A DNA stretch of 64,000 nt from positions 15,496,768 through 15,560,767 of the forward strand of contig OW203745.1 of assembly GCA_934045075.1 (NCBI GenBank), written 5' to 3'. The stretch comes from Yponomeuta sedellus. Lineage: Eukaryota > Arthropoda > Insecta > Lepidoptera > Yponomeutidae. The notes under the pieces were generated by a model. The model did not search any database. It had not been told where the DNA came from and was given only the letters and a program-made list of their open reading frames with translations. Shown here piece after piece: positions 10,209-22,200 of the stretch (position 1 is its first letter; every line of letters begins with the position of its first letter). The translations under genes were made by a program, and so were the position numbers.

Positions 10209-10562
10209 TCGTGGCCTAGTCGAACCGAGTGATTGGATTCAATCTTGAATTAAGCAACAACAGACGCGATCAAGTGCTGGATGGGTGACCGTCCCGTCAC
10301 TACCGCTAGTAGGATTTTTTCCGTGCTTCACAAGGCACGCTAAGCCGTTGGTACCGGCTGTCATGTTCTCGTAATGGCAGTCGTTAAGCCCTGTCAGAGG
10401 TCTTAAGGGCGACTCGATAGCATCTGACAGTAAGTCCCGCCACTGTCTTACAATCCTCCACCAACCCGGACTTGGCCCCCGTGGTGGAGTATGGCCTAAC
10501 CTTCCTGCGATTGCAGGAAGAGACCCGTGCCCCAGCAGTGGGGACATACAAGGGTTTATATC
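10209..10562 (+). mobile_element. 5S-SINE, near full length
   Basis: Head 'gtggcctagtcgaaccgagt' continues to 'ttaagcaacaacagacgcg' and 'ctggatgggtgaccgtcccg', which correspond to the internal promoter of 5S rRNA (AAGCAACGTCGGGC and GGATGGGTGACCG). The body 'tggccccc gtggtggagtatgg' and end 'agcagtggggacatacaagg' are shared by about ten copies here. It lies downstream of the last CFAP53-like exon. Confidence 0.75.
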
Positions 10563-10736
10563 GATTAATATAAAAAATAAAAACAGTCGAGAAATCCTAT
10601 TTCGAATTGAGAAATAAGACAATTTGACAATTTGAAACCACCCAAAATTCGTGGTCTATCTAAATTAATTTTATGGAAAATTTTGTGAAATAAAAATTTA
10701 GTAAACAAAGAAATTAGTAAATAAGTCCAAAACCAC

Positions 10737-10839
10737 TCATTTGCAGTAGTCGGTCTTCGAGCAGGGACATTTCTCCGGCATCTTGAGTCCCTTCGCCATT
10801 TGCTTCATAAACGGATGTACTTGGTCGCTGTAGAACGGA
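10737..10839 (-). CDS. CFAP53: CFAP53-like exon 12 (last)
   Basis: Acceptor CCCGCAG before 10839; the first base completes an Arg codon. It encodes PFYSDQVHPFMKQMAKG and a Cys-bearing end CPCSKTDYCK, then TGA (10739-10737). No AATAAA is obvious in the next 100 bases. Confidence 0.75.
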
Positions 10840-13800
10840 CTGCGGGAGATACATTAGAGCTTATACACTGTGAAGACGTCTAACAAAATCAAATCAAATT
10901 AATTGTATTCTGCCATGGACAAAGTATTTGTTTTGCAAAAACGCTGCATCCGAGTAATAATTGGCCTCCAGCAAATTGAATCATGCTGAACCATGTTGAA
11001 CCATGCCGCCGTCTGTACTTTTAGGTTAAGAAATATCCGTCTAATTACTGTTTACAAAGCGCCGTTTTACAATAAAGTTTCTTTATAAAATTCTGTTCAT
11101 AAAGAAACTTTATTATAAAACGGTTACAAACAAAGGCTTACTGGCCCCCAAATTGGGGTTCCCTGTGCTACGGGCAGCCAGTATACATATAATAAAAAAG
11201 TCTGGCTAAAGTCTGGTTACCAATAGATAGAGAACACTTTATTGTACATAAAAATGGAAATTACACAGATATTTCTTATCCTAAGAGTACAGACGGCGGC
11301 CTTGTCACTATAAGTGATCTCTTCCAGACAACCTTTGGATGAACTGGACTAATTGACATAATACAGAGTATTCTAGTTTGGAGGTCTAGTGCCTGACTCT
11401 CTTGGTACTTTTATGACAGTAAAGTTTTTTTGTATTTTAATTTTATGTATTAAATATTCGCAGAATCTGTGAAACCTACAACAAGCGCCTGGCCTCGGTT
11501 GACTTATTCAATAATTCGTTGTCTCAATTTAAGGTAAGGGTTTATAATTTGTTATATTCTGATTGCGTATGTAGCTAAATAACCATGTAATTTGTTCATC
11601 TCAATGGCCTATAACTGGTTCTATTAGGTAAATTTTTTTTTCTTTATTTTTTGCATGTTAGACTATAGTATGCGGCTCCCGCTTTTACACTACCTGCCTT
11701 AACTATAAGTGAGAAATGTTCCATAGGACAGATAAGTCCGTAACCAATATTGTATCTATCTATCTATCTGTGCCTGTATTTTCTCCAAATAAATAAAATA
11801 ATTTAGATTGACGATATCTGCGGCGTAGCGGTAGCGCGTCTGCCTACCACGCAAGAGGTCCCGGGTTCGAATCCCGGCTGGAAAAAAAATCCAGGTCTTG
11901 GATGTTTACGTGTTTGTGATGTCGTTGTTTCTGGTTCCATCGACACAGGGTATCCTAGTGTGGGGCCAGAAGCAATGTACGGTCGCGGTCTAAAAATGTT
12001 TATCAGTTTTCAAATTAGATTCTTTAGCACACTGTGTGCAGTAAAGTCTAAAATGCTATATCTAGGTACGTATTACTTTTTAATAGTTGTAGCATCGATT
12101 CTAACAAAAGGAGTATTTACGACGTTTTGATGATGAAACTCTTTTCTTTATTTAAAAGTTGACATAATTGATTTTTTTACAATGACATTTATCAAAAATA
12201 CTGATTTAAATAATAGAAATTGATTGTAAAACCATGGCAACCTCGCTTGGGTGAATCTCTATTGCTTCTTCTATGATCTATGCCTAATCAAATCACATAA
12301 TATCATCGACCATGTGGCATAGATTTGTGCATGCAATTACCAACCTTAAGGTGGTAAACATTTTCAGACCGCCAGTTTATGTGCTTGTATGTAAATGTTA
12401 TTACACTATTTTTATTTTTAATGCACTAACCCGTGCTAAGGAACAAATTTAAAAACCTATTTAGAGGCTAAAAATTTCACCCATGCCGGGATTCGAACCC
12501 GCAACCTCTGGCTATCCGTACCAGCGCTCTACCAATTGAGCCAATGGGCGACTCACGGCATCAGTGAAATTTCGAACCTCTTTACAATATTCTCTGTATT
12601 ACGTAACGGGAAGCGACATCTGACTTAAGCAAATTGCATTACTTACAGCCCCGACTACCTACTTTGCAGTTAGGTTTAACATCGGAACGATATCACTGTA
12701 CCCACATGATTAAACTATTTTTATTTTTAATGCACTAACCCGTGCAAAGGAACAAATTTAAAAACCTATTTAGAGGCTAAATGTTAGTAAATGTTATGTT
12801 ATTAGATTAGTTTTTTTTTTTGACGACCTCTGTGGCGTAGCGGTAGCGCGTCTGCCTACCACGCAAGAGGTCCCGGGTTCGAATCCCGGCTGGGAACAAA
12901 AAAAAAGCCCAGGTCTTGGATGTTTACATGTCTGTGATGTCGTTGTTTCTGGTTCTCACGACACAGGGTATCTGGGCCAGAAGCAATGTATGTGCTTGTA
13001 TGTAAATGTTATGTTATAAAAAAATGTTACTTAACCTAAGGGTACAGACGGCGGCCTTATCACTAAAAGAGATCTCTTCCAGACAACCTTTGGATGAACT
13101 GGACTAATACATAATACAGAGTGTTCTAGTTTGGGGGTCAGGCACTATCTTGGTACACTTTTATTACAATAAAGTTTTTTTGTATATTGTTTGTATTAAT
13201 GGTGAAAATTATATTAGTTTCGTCACCGGTTCATCATCCCCTTGATCTCTGCGTGGTATTCTTCAGTGGCCTGCTTGTACTTGCGCACCTGGTCCGCCTC
13301 CTCAGCCAGCGCGCGCTCCTGCAATGTGAGCCGTAACGTGAGGGCCGTAAGGACGAGTTTCGCATGCGGCTTTATCACTTAATAGTACAATCAATCAATA
13401 GGACTCTTTCTATGACGTTTTATTCGACGTTTGGACTAGTGAAGGTGGTGTAGTCGCTAGATTTGTACGATTCGGTTTGAGGTAGTTTTATGCATGATTT
13501 GCTTTGATGTACCTTTATGCGAAATCATTACTACTAAGACCTGTAATTTATAGCAATAAACGAATTTAATTGAAATGCGTTGTAACCGGGTGATTGGAAT
13601 CAATCGCTTGAGTTGAGCAACAACAGGCGCGGTCAGGTGCAGGATGGGTGACCGTCCCGTGAATACCGCTAGTGGCATTTTGCCGGACTTGGCCTCCGTG
13701 GTGGAGTATGGCTTACCCTTCCTGCGACGTAGGAAGAGACCTGAGTGCTTAGTGCGAGTTTGACAGATCCAATCGAATAACTTTACTACCGCGTTAATCG

Positions 13801-16200
13801 AGCATTGAGTAGTGAGTATGAGTAAGTTAACCGTTCGAACTGAAAAACGCTGTCACAGTACAACTCGCACTCACGTTTATCCGTGTTTTGGCTGGTAAAC
13901 GTGTTCACTTCAACGTAAACCATTACAACTCGCACTCAGCAATTTTAATTTCCATACTTGTCGCTAGGTGGCGCTTCCTTGATGCCATAGAAATATGAGT
14001 TTACGTTAACGCGATCGAGTAGTTAAAACACTCGCACTAAGCACTCTGTGCCCCAGCAACGGGGTCATACAAGGGTCGATATCGAATTGACTAGTTAAGG
14101 GTAAAAAAACTAATTTTCTTTTAAATACAATGCTTATTACCTTCAACAGTGTGTTGTATTCTATCTGTTGCTTGAGCTGGTGCTGCTGCATCTTCCTCGT
14201 GTGTGCGTCAGCTCGCTGCTTGTTGAGAACCAGTTCATCTAGCTGACGCTGCAGCTTCTGGTTGTACTCGTCCTGACAGATGAATCACCAATGTATTTCT
14301 AAGTAAAGAATTTTTAATACAGGTGCTCAAAAAGTGGCGTATTACAGGGACGTATAGCGTGCGGGATGGGGGCTATTACACACGCGTGCTTTTATTTACC
14401 TTAACCATACTCGTGCCTTTTCTTTCCCAACTGTCAAAATAATGTCTTTTAAAAAGAAAAACCAATCATGAAGTTTTTACTAAAAAAATTCATAGAAATT
14501 TTTATGAACTACTAATTTGTTTCAATATCAGATTTAATGATTTGATTGAATGAGTTAAGTTAGGTTTCATTTCATCTCATTAAATTTCATTTTCATTTCA
14601 TATATAAAAAAAAATTCTACTGAAGACTTGGCTGTATGGGAATAGTTCCCTTTGAATATGTGAAGAATTAGAATGGGTGAAGAAAAAAATCTCTGGTCAT
14701 ATTTTTTTACGGTTGGCGCCATTTTTCAAATATTTTTTCTTTATTAAATTGCTTATTTTTTTCGCAACTGTATTAAAAATAGTCGTTCATTACACGTGCG
14801 GAACCGTCATTGCAACTTGTTCCGACTCAATCCGAGTCAATCCTCGCCTTCGGCTGCGACTCGGCTCGGGTAGACATTTGTCGGAACTCTTTGCACTGAC
14901 AGCCTTTCCGCACTTGTAATGAAATATACTATTACATCCTTTTGACTAAAACTTTCGTAAGCTTTTTGATGTGGCAGGCTTACTGAAAAGGGCGTTAGCT
15001 TTGAACCTGTCGTCGTCGTCGTCAGGCTATACTAGTCCACTGCTGGACATAGCCCTCCTCTAATGAGCGCCACGTTGTGCTATCATAGGAGGTAATGCCC
15101 ATAATCCTCACGCTGGGCATGCGGGTTGGGGATCGCAGTAGCACAACACATTGTAGACTTTTAGTGTGAGACGAGCAACCGACGACGCGAGCTTTATTTA
15201 CTGAACTACTCGAGCATTGGTTACCAAGCTTTATGCACTGACCTGCTCGAGCATCTGATACCAAGCTTTATGCTCTGACCTGCTCGAGCATCTGTTACCA
15301 AGCTTTATGCACTGACCTGCTCGAGCATCTGTTACCAAGCTTTATGCACTGACCTGCTTGAGCATCTGTTACCAAGCTTTATGCACTGACCTGCTTGAGC
15401 ATCTGTTACCAAGCTTTATGCACTGACCTGTTCGAGCATCTGTTACCAAGCTTTATGCACTGACCTGCTCGAGCATCTGTTACCAAGCTTTATGCACTGA
15501 CCTGCTCGAGCATCTGTTTTCTCAATTCCTCGCGGCGATGTTTGCGATCCTGTATTTGCTGGATCATGGTCTCGCGGCATTCCTATCGGCAGAGGAACAT
15601 CTGTTTGGTTTTATTGGAATTTAACTTTTATTTATCAAGCAACAAAGGCGAAACTCCACTTCTCTCTAGCATATTCGTATATTCTAACATACTTCATTAT
15701 TATAATAGATTACGTTGGCCGTTGCATCTACGTAATGAGATGATTTATACAGCGTCTCATGAGGTCTTCATTGTGGTGGAAATAATCGTAATGCTGCGGC
15801 CACACTTGAAGGCAAAAATTCGTGTTCGCTCTACGGCGAAGAGCTTGACCACATCATAAGAAGATTTTGGGCCATAAAACCCTTTGATGTGCGGCATTTT
15901 ACCGGCAGCGGCGGGAAGAGTGTTTGTATTCGCGATAGGACGAATTTTTTGGCCAGACATGTCGCGACAACGCAAATCTTCGCGTTATCGCGATAGTGTG
16001 GCCGTACCATAAGGAAACCCTCGGCTTGGTTTGCTCTGCACGTATTGACTAGTTTTTCCTGTGGGCTAGGCCGACTAAGCGGTCAGGATGGTATAGGTGC
16101 TGGGCAAGCCTACAATGTTATAAAGAATAATGTTCCCGGCACTATAGATTAAACATACTTTTATAGATGTGGTCTGGAGTGCTATCGTATACTTACTAAG

Positions 16201-16299
<99 letters not shown>

Positions 16300-19200
16300 T
16301 AAATTGGCTACTAAATATATGATTTATTTTCCTATTTTTTCTTTTTTGTCCTTTTTGTTTCTTTCTCCCTTTCTTCTCTCTATTTCCGTTCTTTTCTCGA
16401 CGGCACTATTTCTTAAAAAGCCACTCACCCGGTTATTCCGGTCGACCTTATTCCTGAACTCGCAGGCGACCCTGTCTTCGGCCTGCCGGTTCTTCTTCAC
16501 GACTTCCTTGATGAGGTCTTCGTTGGCTTCATCAAGTGAAGCCACCTCGCGCCGCAGCTCGGCCAGCTTGCGGTTGCACTGGACCAACTCTCGCTGCCGG
16601 CCGGGTAATAATAATAATAAATAAATAAGACGGCCTCGGTGGCGCAGCGGTTTAGCACGCTGACTGTAAGACCGAAGGTCTCGGGTTCGATCCCCGGCCG
16701 GGTCAAACTAGGAAACGTACTTTTCTAGTTTGTCTCGGGTCTTGGATGTCCTATGTATTTATTGTATTAAATATATCGTCAAGTTAGCACCTGTAGCACA
16801 AGTCATTAAGTTGTACTTAGTATGGGGCTAACGAGATCTGTGTAATATGTCCATGAATGTTTATTTATTATTTATTATTATTCATGGACATATTACACAG
16901 ATCTCGTTAGCCCTATACTAAGTACAACTAAATGACTTGTGTTATAGGTGCTAACTCGATGTGAAATGAAATGAAAAGGTTTTATTCAAAGTAGCGCAGA
17001 AACTGCGGCTTCATGAACGTTACAATTCAAACTAGGTTAGTACCACAGACAATATGTATTTAAAACAATAAATACTTAGATAACATCCAAGACCCGAGAC
17101 AAACTAGAAAAGTTCGTTGCCTAGTTTGACCCGGTAGGGGATCGAACCCGAGACCTTCGGTTTTACAGTCAGCGTGCCAAACCGCTGCGCCACCGAGGCC
17201 GTATATGTATTAATGAAACAAAATATATAATTTCCCCACGACATAATCACTAGTCCGAATACGTTCCCCTGCAGGGCACGCCTCCACTCAGAGCGAGAGT
17301 GAGTTTGGGCTTAATTACCACGCGTGCCCACCGCGGATTGACAATTTCAAGCGCTGAGGTATTTGAACACCTCAGACGTTCAGGTTTCCTAAAGATAAGA
17401 AAATTCTACACAAGACAAGGAAAGTAATAACACCTATACGCAGGAGGACAAGTATTCAAATAAACGACATTTTCCTTTAGGGCCTTGAGTATGCAAATTT
17501 TAACGTATACGTCTGTGTGCGAAAGCGGAATGTTTACTATACTCTGCCGCATAGATATGAGCCGTAATATGTATCACACTTAGTGGAAACTGCATTCCAG
17601 TCGATATTCACATGGCCGTGACATTGAGATACTATTATTATATATATATATTTATTTATTCACTGAAAACAATGCAAGATTACAACATCATTAGTTTGCC
17701 AAACTGCTACTGCAGTTTACCGAGTATATACAATACTCGTAAGTAGGTACGACAAAGTCCCGTAGATATTTTGTTTTTGCACTAACATCTATACGTTAAG
17801 AGATACATAATTAAGGCGCTGGTCCTAAACTTAAAATTCTCAAATTCAAACACTCCCAGCGAGAACTGTACCTACGACCTCTGTCATGGTAATCAGACGT
17901 GATACCGATTAAGTAACGTCACCAAAGTGGCTGTCAAAAGTTCAAAATGGCGTCCAAATATTATCTAATATCTCCTTTCCCTCCCTCCTATATGGAGGCT
18001 GGTCCAGGTATCCCCGACCAGTTTGTCCTCTGTAGGTTTCGTACTCCTTCTTTTCAGCCAGAGACCAGAATTATTGATTTCATTCCTCATTATCAAACCA
18101 CTGCTGGCTCTAGGCCTTTTGCCCACACATGTCACATCTCACGATTCCTTCCGTCTTCCGTTGACTAATTTCTATGTTACTCAGTATTAGATAGAGATTA
18201 GATAGAGATAAGACGCTACGACGAGCGCTTTAGCGCTTGTGGCGTAGCCGAACCGTTAAGCAACAGTAGGCGCGGTCAGTTACAGGATGGGAGACCGTCC
18301 CGTGACTACCGCCAGTGGCATTTTTCCGAGCGCTTCCGTGCTTCGCAAGGCACGTTCAGCCTTTGGTGCCGGCTGTCATGTAATGGCAGTCGTTAAGCCA
18401 CGTCAGAGGCCTTATGGGCGGTTCGATAACTTCTGACAGTAAGGCCCGCCACTGTCTTACAATCCTCCACCAAACCGGACTCGGCCCCCGTGGTGGAGTA
18501 TGGCCTAACCTTCCTGCGATGCAGGAATAGACCCGTGCCCCAGCAGTGGGGACACACATGGGTTGTCCCCACTGCCGAGTCGTCTTCAGGCTATACTAGT
18601 CCACTGCTGGACATAGCCCTCCCCTAAAGAGCGCCACGTTGTGCTCTCAATGCTGAGTGACGTCACCAAATCGTCAAAATGGCCGTCAGAACGGCAACGT
18701 GTTACCTCCTTGATCTTCCTCAGCTCTATGTCGGCCTGGTCGGCCGCCAGCCCCGCCCGGCAGAGGCTGTCCCAGGTGTGTCCGACCAGCCGCTCCTCGG
18801 CAGCCGCCCTGGCCTGCTGCTGCAGCCGCTCCGACAGGACCTGGCGGGAAGCCTCCGCGGCCGCCATCCTGTTTGAGGCGACCTGCTTTTGTGCTGGGGG
18901 TGGAACGGTTTGGCATCACGGGAGGGAGAGACAGGAGAGGACAAAGAAGGATTTTTTTACTACTTTAACCAACCCAGACTTGGCCCCCGTAGTAGAGTAT
19001 GGCCTAACCTTCCTGCGTAAGGAAATGCCCCAGCAATGAGGACATACAAAAGGTTGATATCAACAATTTATTTAAGTTCAACACCACACAATGTCTTACC
19101 CTAGTCCCAAACTCGGATATACCGTGCTATGGTAATTAGGCAAAGATACCACAAACATGCAGGGTATCATAGTTTAGGACCCAGACTAGTAACTGCGTAG

Positions 19201-22200
19201 TGTGAAAGAAAAAATCGTCTGGGTGTATTTCCAGTTTCGTACATACATACACAACCTCACGCCTGTATACCAGAGAGGTAAACAAAAACTAGGGACTGCC
19301 ACTTGCCACGATCCTGACAGAACACCTTCGCTTCATCAACGTTCATAAGTCGTTGCATGCACGCACGCCGCGCCGGTTCCGGGTACTTTTTATCTTCCCC
19401 TATTTGGTCGATGTTATGTCCGCCTGGGACGTCCCTTACCAGCCTTCCACTCACATTCGCTGTATATATTTGTTTCGTCAATCTTCTTTCCTTCATCCAC
19501 TCCACACGTCCAAAGTAACGCAACATTCCTTTCTCAATTCTAATCACTACATCCTCTTTCAGTCCACAACTTTCTCTAACCAAACTAATTCAGTTTCGTT
19601 TCGTTCACATAAGTCTCTCTAGGTGAACGAAAGTTTTTAGTCCCTAAATAGGTTTTTAAAATTGTCCTTAGCACGGGTTAGTGCATTAAAAATAATATAA
19701 TCATGTGGGTACAGCGATATCATTCCGATGTAAAACCTAACTGCAAAGAAGGTACTCGAAGCTGCAAGTAATGCAAATTACTTCAGCCATATGTTGCTGC
19801 CCGTACGTAATACAGAGATTGTAAAGAGGTTCGAAATTTCACTGATGCCGGTGAGTCGCCCATTAGCTCAGTTGGAAAGAGCGCTGGCACGAATAGCCAG
19901 AGGTCGCGGGTTCGAATCCCGGCATGGGTGGAATTTTTAGCCTCTAAATAGGTTTTCGAACGAAAGTTGTTTTTTGCATTTTTTGCGATATTTAAACAAA
20001 TTTTCAATTTCAAGCCCTTTCGAACCATTTCCGGATACCACCCACCTTCCTGATCCTTCCTGTTCTCCTCAGCCCACACGCTCTTCAGCCAGAGCACTTC
20101 CTGTCGCAGCCTCTCGCGCTCCTTCTCGCGGTTCTCCTTCTGCTGCGCCATCATGGCGTCCGCGTTGGCCTGACACTCCAGGTCGCGTCGTTTCCGTTCG
20201 ATCGCGTCGTATTCCATGCGGGCTTCCTGGGGAATGGTTGGTGAAAGGGTGATAGTGACTTTTTTTGAGTAGTATTTCTTAATGATTCGCGATACTCTTC
20301 TTCTTCAGGCTATATTATGTAGTCCACTGCTGGACACAGCCCTCCCCTAATGAGCGCCATAGCGCCGTCTTCAGCTTGCCTCATCCAGCATCTGCCTGCA
20401 GTTTTTCGCATATCGTCATCCCACCTGGAGATCTATTTTTGAATCACTCGTATGAAATTGTATCGTCGAATGCGACATAAGTCACACTCGTCTTCTAAGT
20501 CGCATAATCTCGTTTTTCCGTATTTTTGAATCGTTCGCCTGAAAGTGAAGTGTTGCCAGTACAATTTGAAGTATTGATCCGTTCCACGCAGAAATTACAT
20601 AAACCGGAAACTACCGTAACGGAAACGGAACGTAAGATATTTCGTTTTATTGGCTGTTTAGATGAAAAATCTTTGCCTTTAGTTGCAAAACAAACAAAAC
20701 ACTGTCATAGATCGTAAATAATAACATTTTGGTATGTTTTAGTTCGAAAATGTCGAAACAAAAAATCAATTCGGCACAAAAGCACAAATACCTCGATTTG
20801 AAATTGACACAAATTTTGACAATTAATCTATAGATCGACGTACGAGACGAGTGGTAAGGACCATTCGTTGCAGTCGAGTGATTCAAAAATACGGAATTTC
20901 GTATGTCGAACGAAAATCAGTAGAAATCGAGCGCTCGACGCGAGACGAGTGATTCAAAAATAGAGCTCCTGGTTGGAGGGCGTCAGTCGCGATACTCATA
21001 CATAGTTACCTATATATTAAACGGGTCTGATCGCGATTATTTATAAGGTCAAACGTAATGACCTTATTTCCCGACGTTTCGGCATCGTTACAGTTGCCGT
21101 GGTCTCGGAAATAAGGTAATTACGTTTTACCCAATAAATAATCGCGATTAGACCCGTTTAACATATAATTTTTTTTAAGTAGCCGATAAATGTCCCTCTG
21201 CAGGTCACAGGCCTTCTCTCAGAGAGAGAGTTTGGGCTTAAGATTGGCAAAGCGCTGAGGTATTTAAACACCTCGGACACCAGGTTTCTTCACAATGTTT
21301 TGCAGTTAGTGAGTTTCCTTATTTATAGGTAATTATTTAATTGATTATACTTTTTTGCACTTTAAAACATTAAACAGGACATTACTTAAATAAGAAATAA
21401 TATGTACAAAGGTGAGCTTATCTCTGTAAGAGATCGGTATTTGGGTATCTTGAGGACTCTTTTAATTAAAAATATTTAAGCCATTTATTTATACCAACTC
21501 GGACTTGGCCCCCGTGGTAGAGTATGGCCTAACCTTCCTGCAATGCAGGAAGAGACCCGTGCCCCAGCAGTGGGGACATACAGGGTGGCAATCGCATGCT
21601 ATTTATTACAGTCCTTCATGGAAAGGCTTATTGGAAAGTGTTGTCGAATTTAATTTCGAAGGACTGTCGCGCCCGCTTCTTGTGCATCTGGTACAGATGT
21701 ATCAGTTGGCGTGTGCGAGTGTAATATATGTAAAAATGAAGTTTGGACGGGTTACGAACGTAATATATGTAATTATAGAATATGTTACAGGCGTTTCGGA
21801 CTGTAAAAGTCGCGCTTCAAAGTAAGCTCGTGCTACGTTTTCTAACTCCGTTTTGCACATTTGTTGCAGCTCCTAGTTATTTTATTTATTAAGTGAGTAC
21901 AGCATCTGATAAACTTGTCTGATAGTTCCAAAGAAGAGTGCTACGTGTTGTTATAAACCGCTTTATTACTTAGATCTAGCTAACGCCAGCATTTAAAATT
22001 CCATTTATATTGCATTTTCAAGCCTTGTGAGTCAGTCAGTCCATGGCCGATGTACTGTACAATTGTCTTTTACTAATAAATCTGTGAGCGTGTAATAGAG
22101 TTTTTTTTTTCAAGACCTACGGACGCACCCCATAACAGTGCGAGCGTAAAATGTGTAAGTATAAATTCGGATTAGTTACCAGCGCCTCGCACTCCTTCAT

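Noticed and set aside
10209..10320. 5S rRNA gene
   Set aside because: Only the internal promoter region resembles 5S rRNA; the outer stem is missing and the copies are dispersed.
15190..15520. CRISPR-like regular repeats
   Set aside because: Units are contiguous with no unique spacers, and the sequence is a eukaryotic minisatellite.
18641..19039. Plus-strand 132-codon open frame
   Set aside because: It is the antisense shadow of CFAP53-like exon 7 plus SINE sequence.
20526..20886. Open frames of 63 and 79 codons on both strands
   Set aside because: They lie inside the TIR element 20429-20967 and show no family features.
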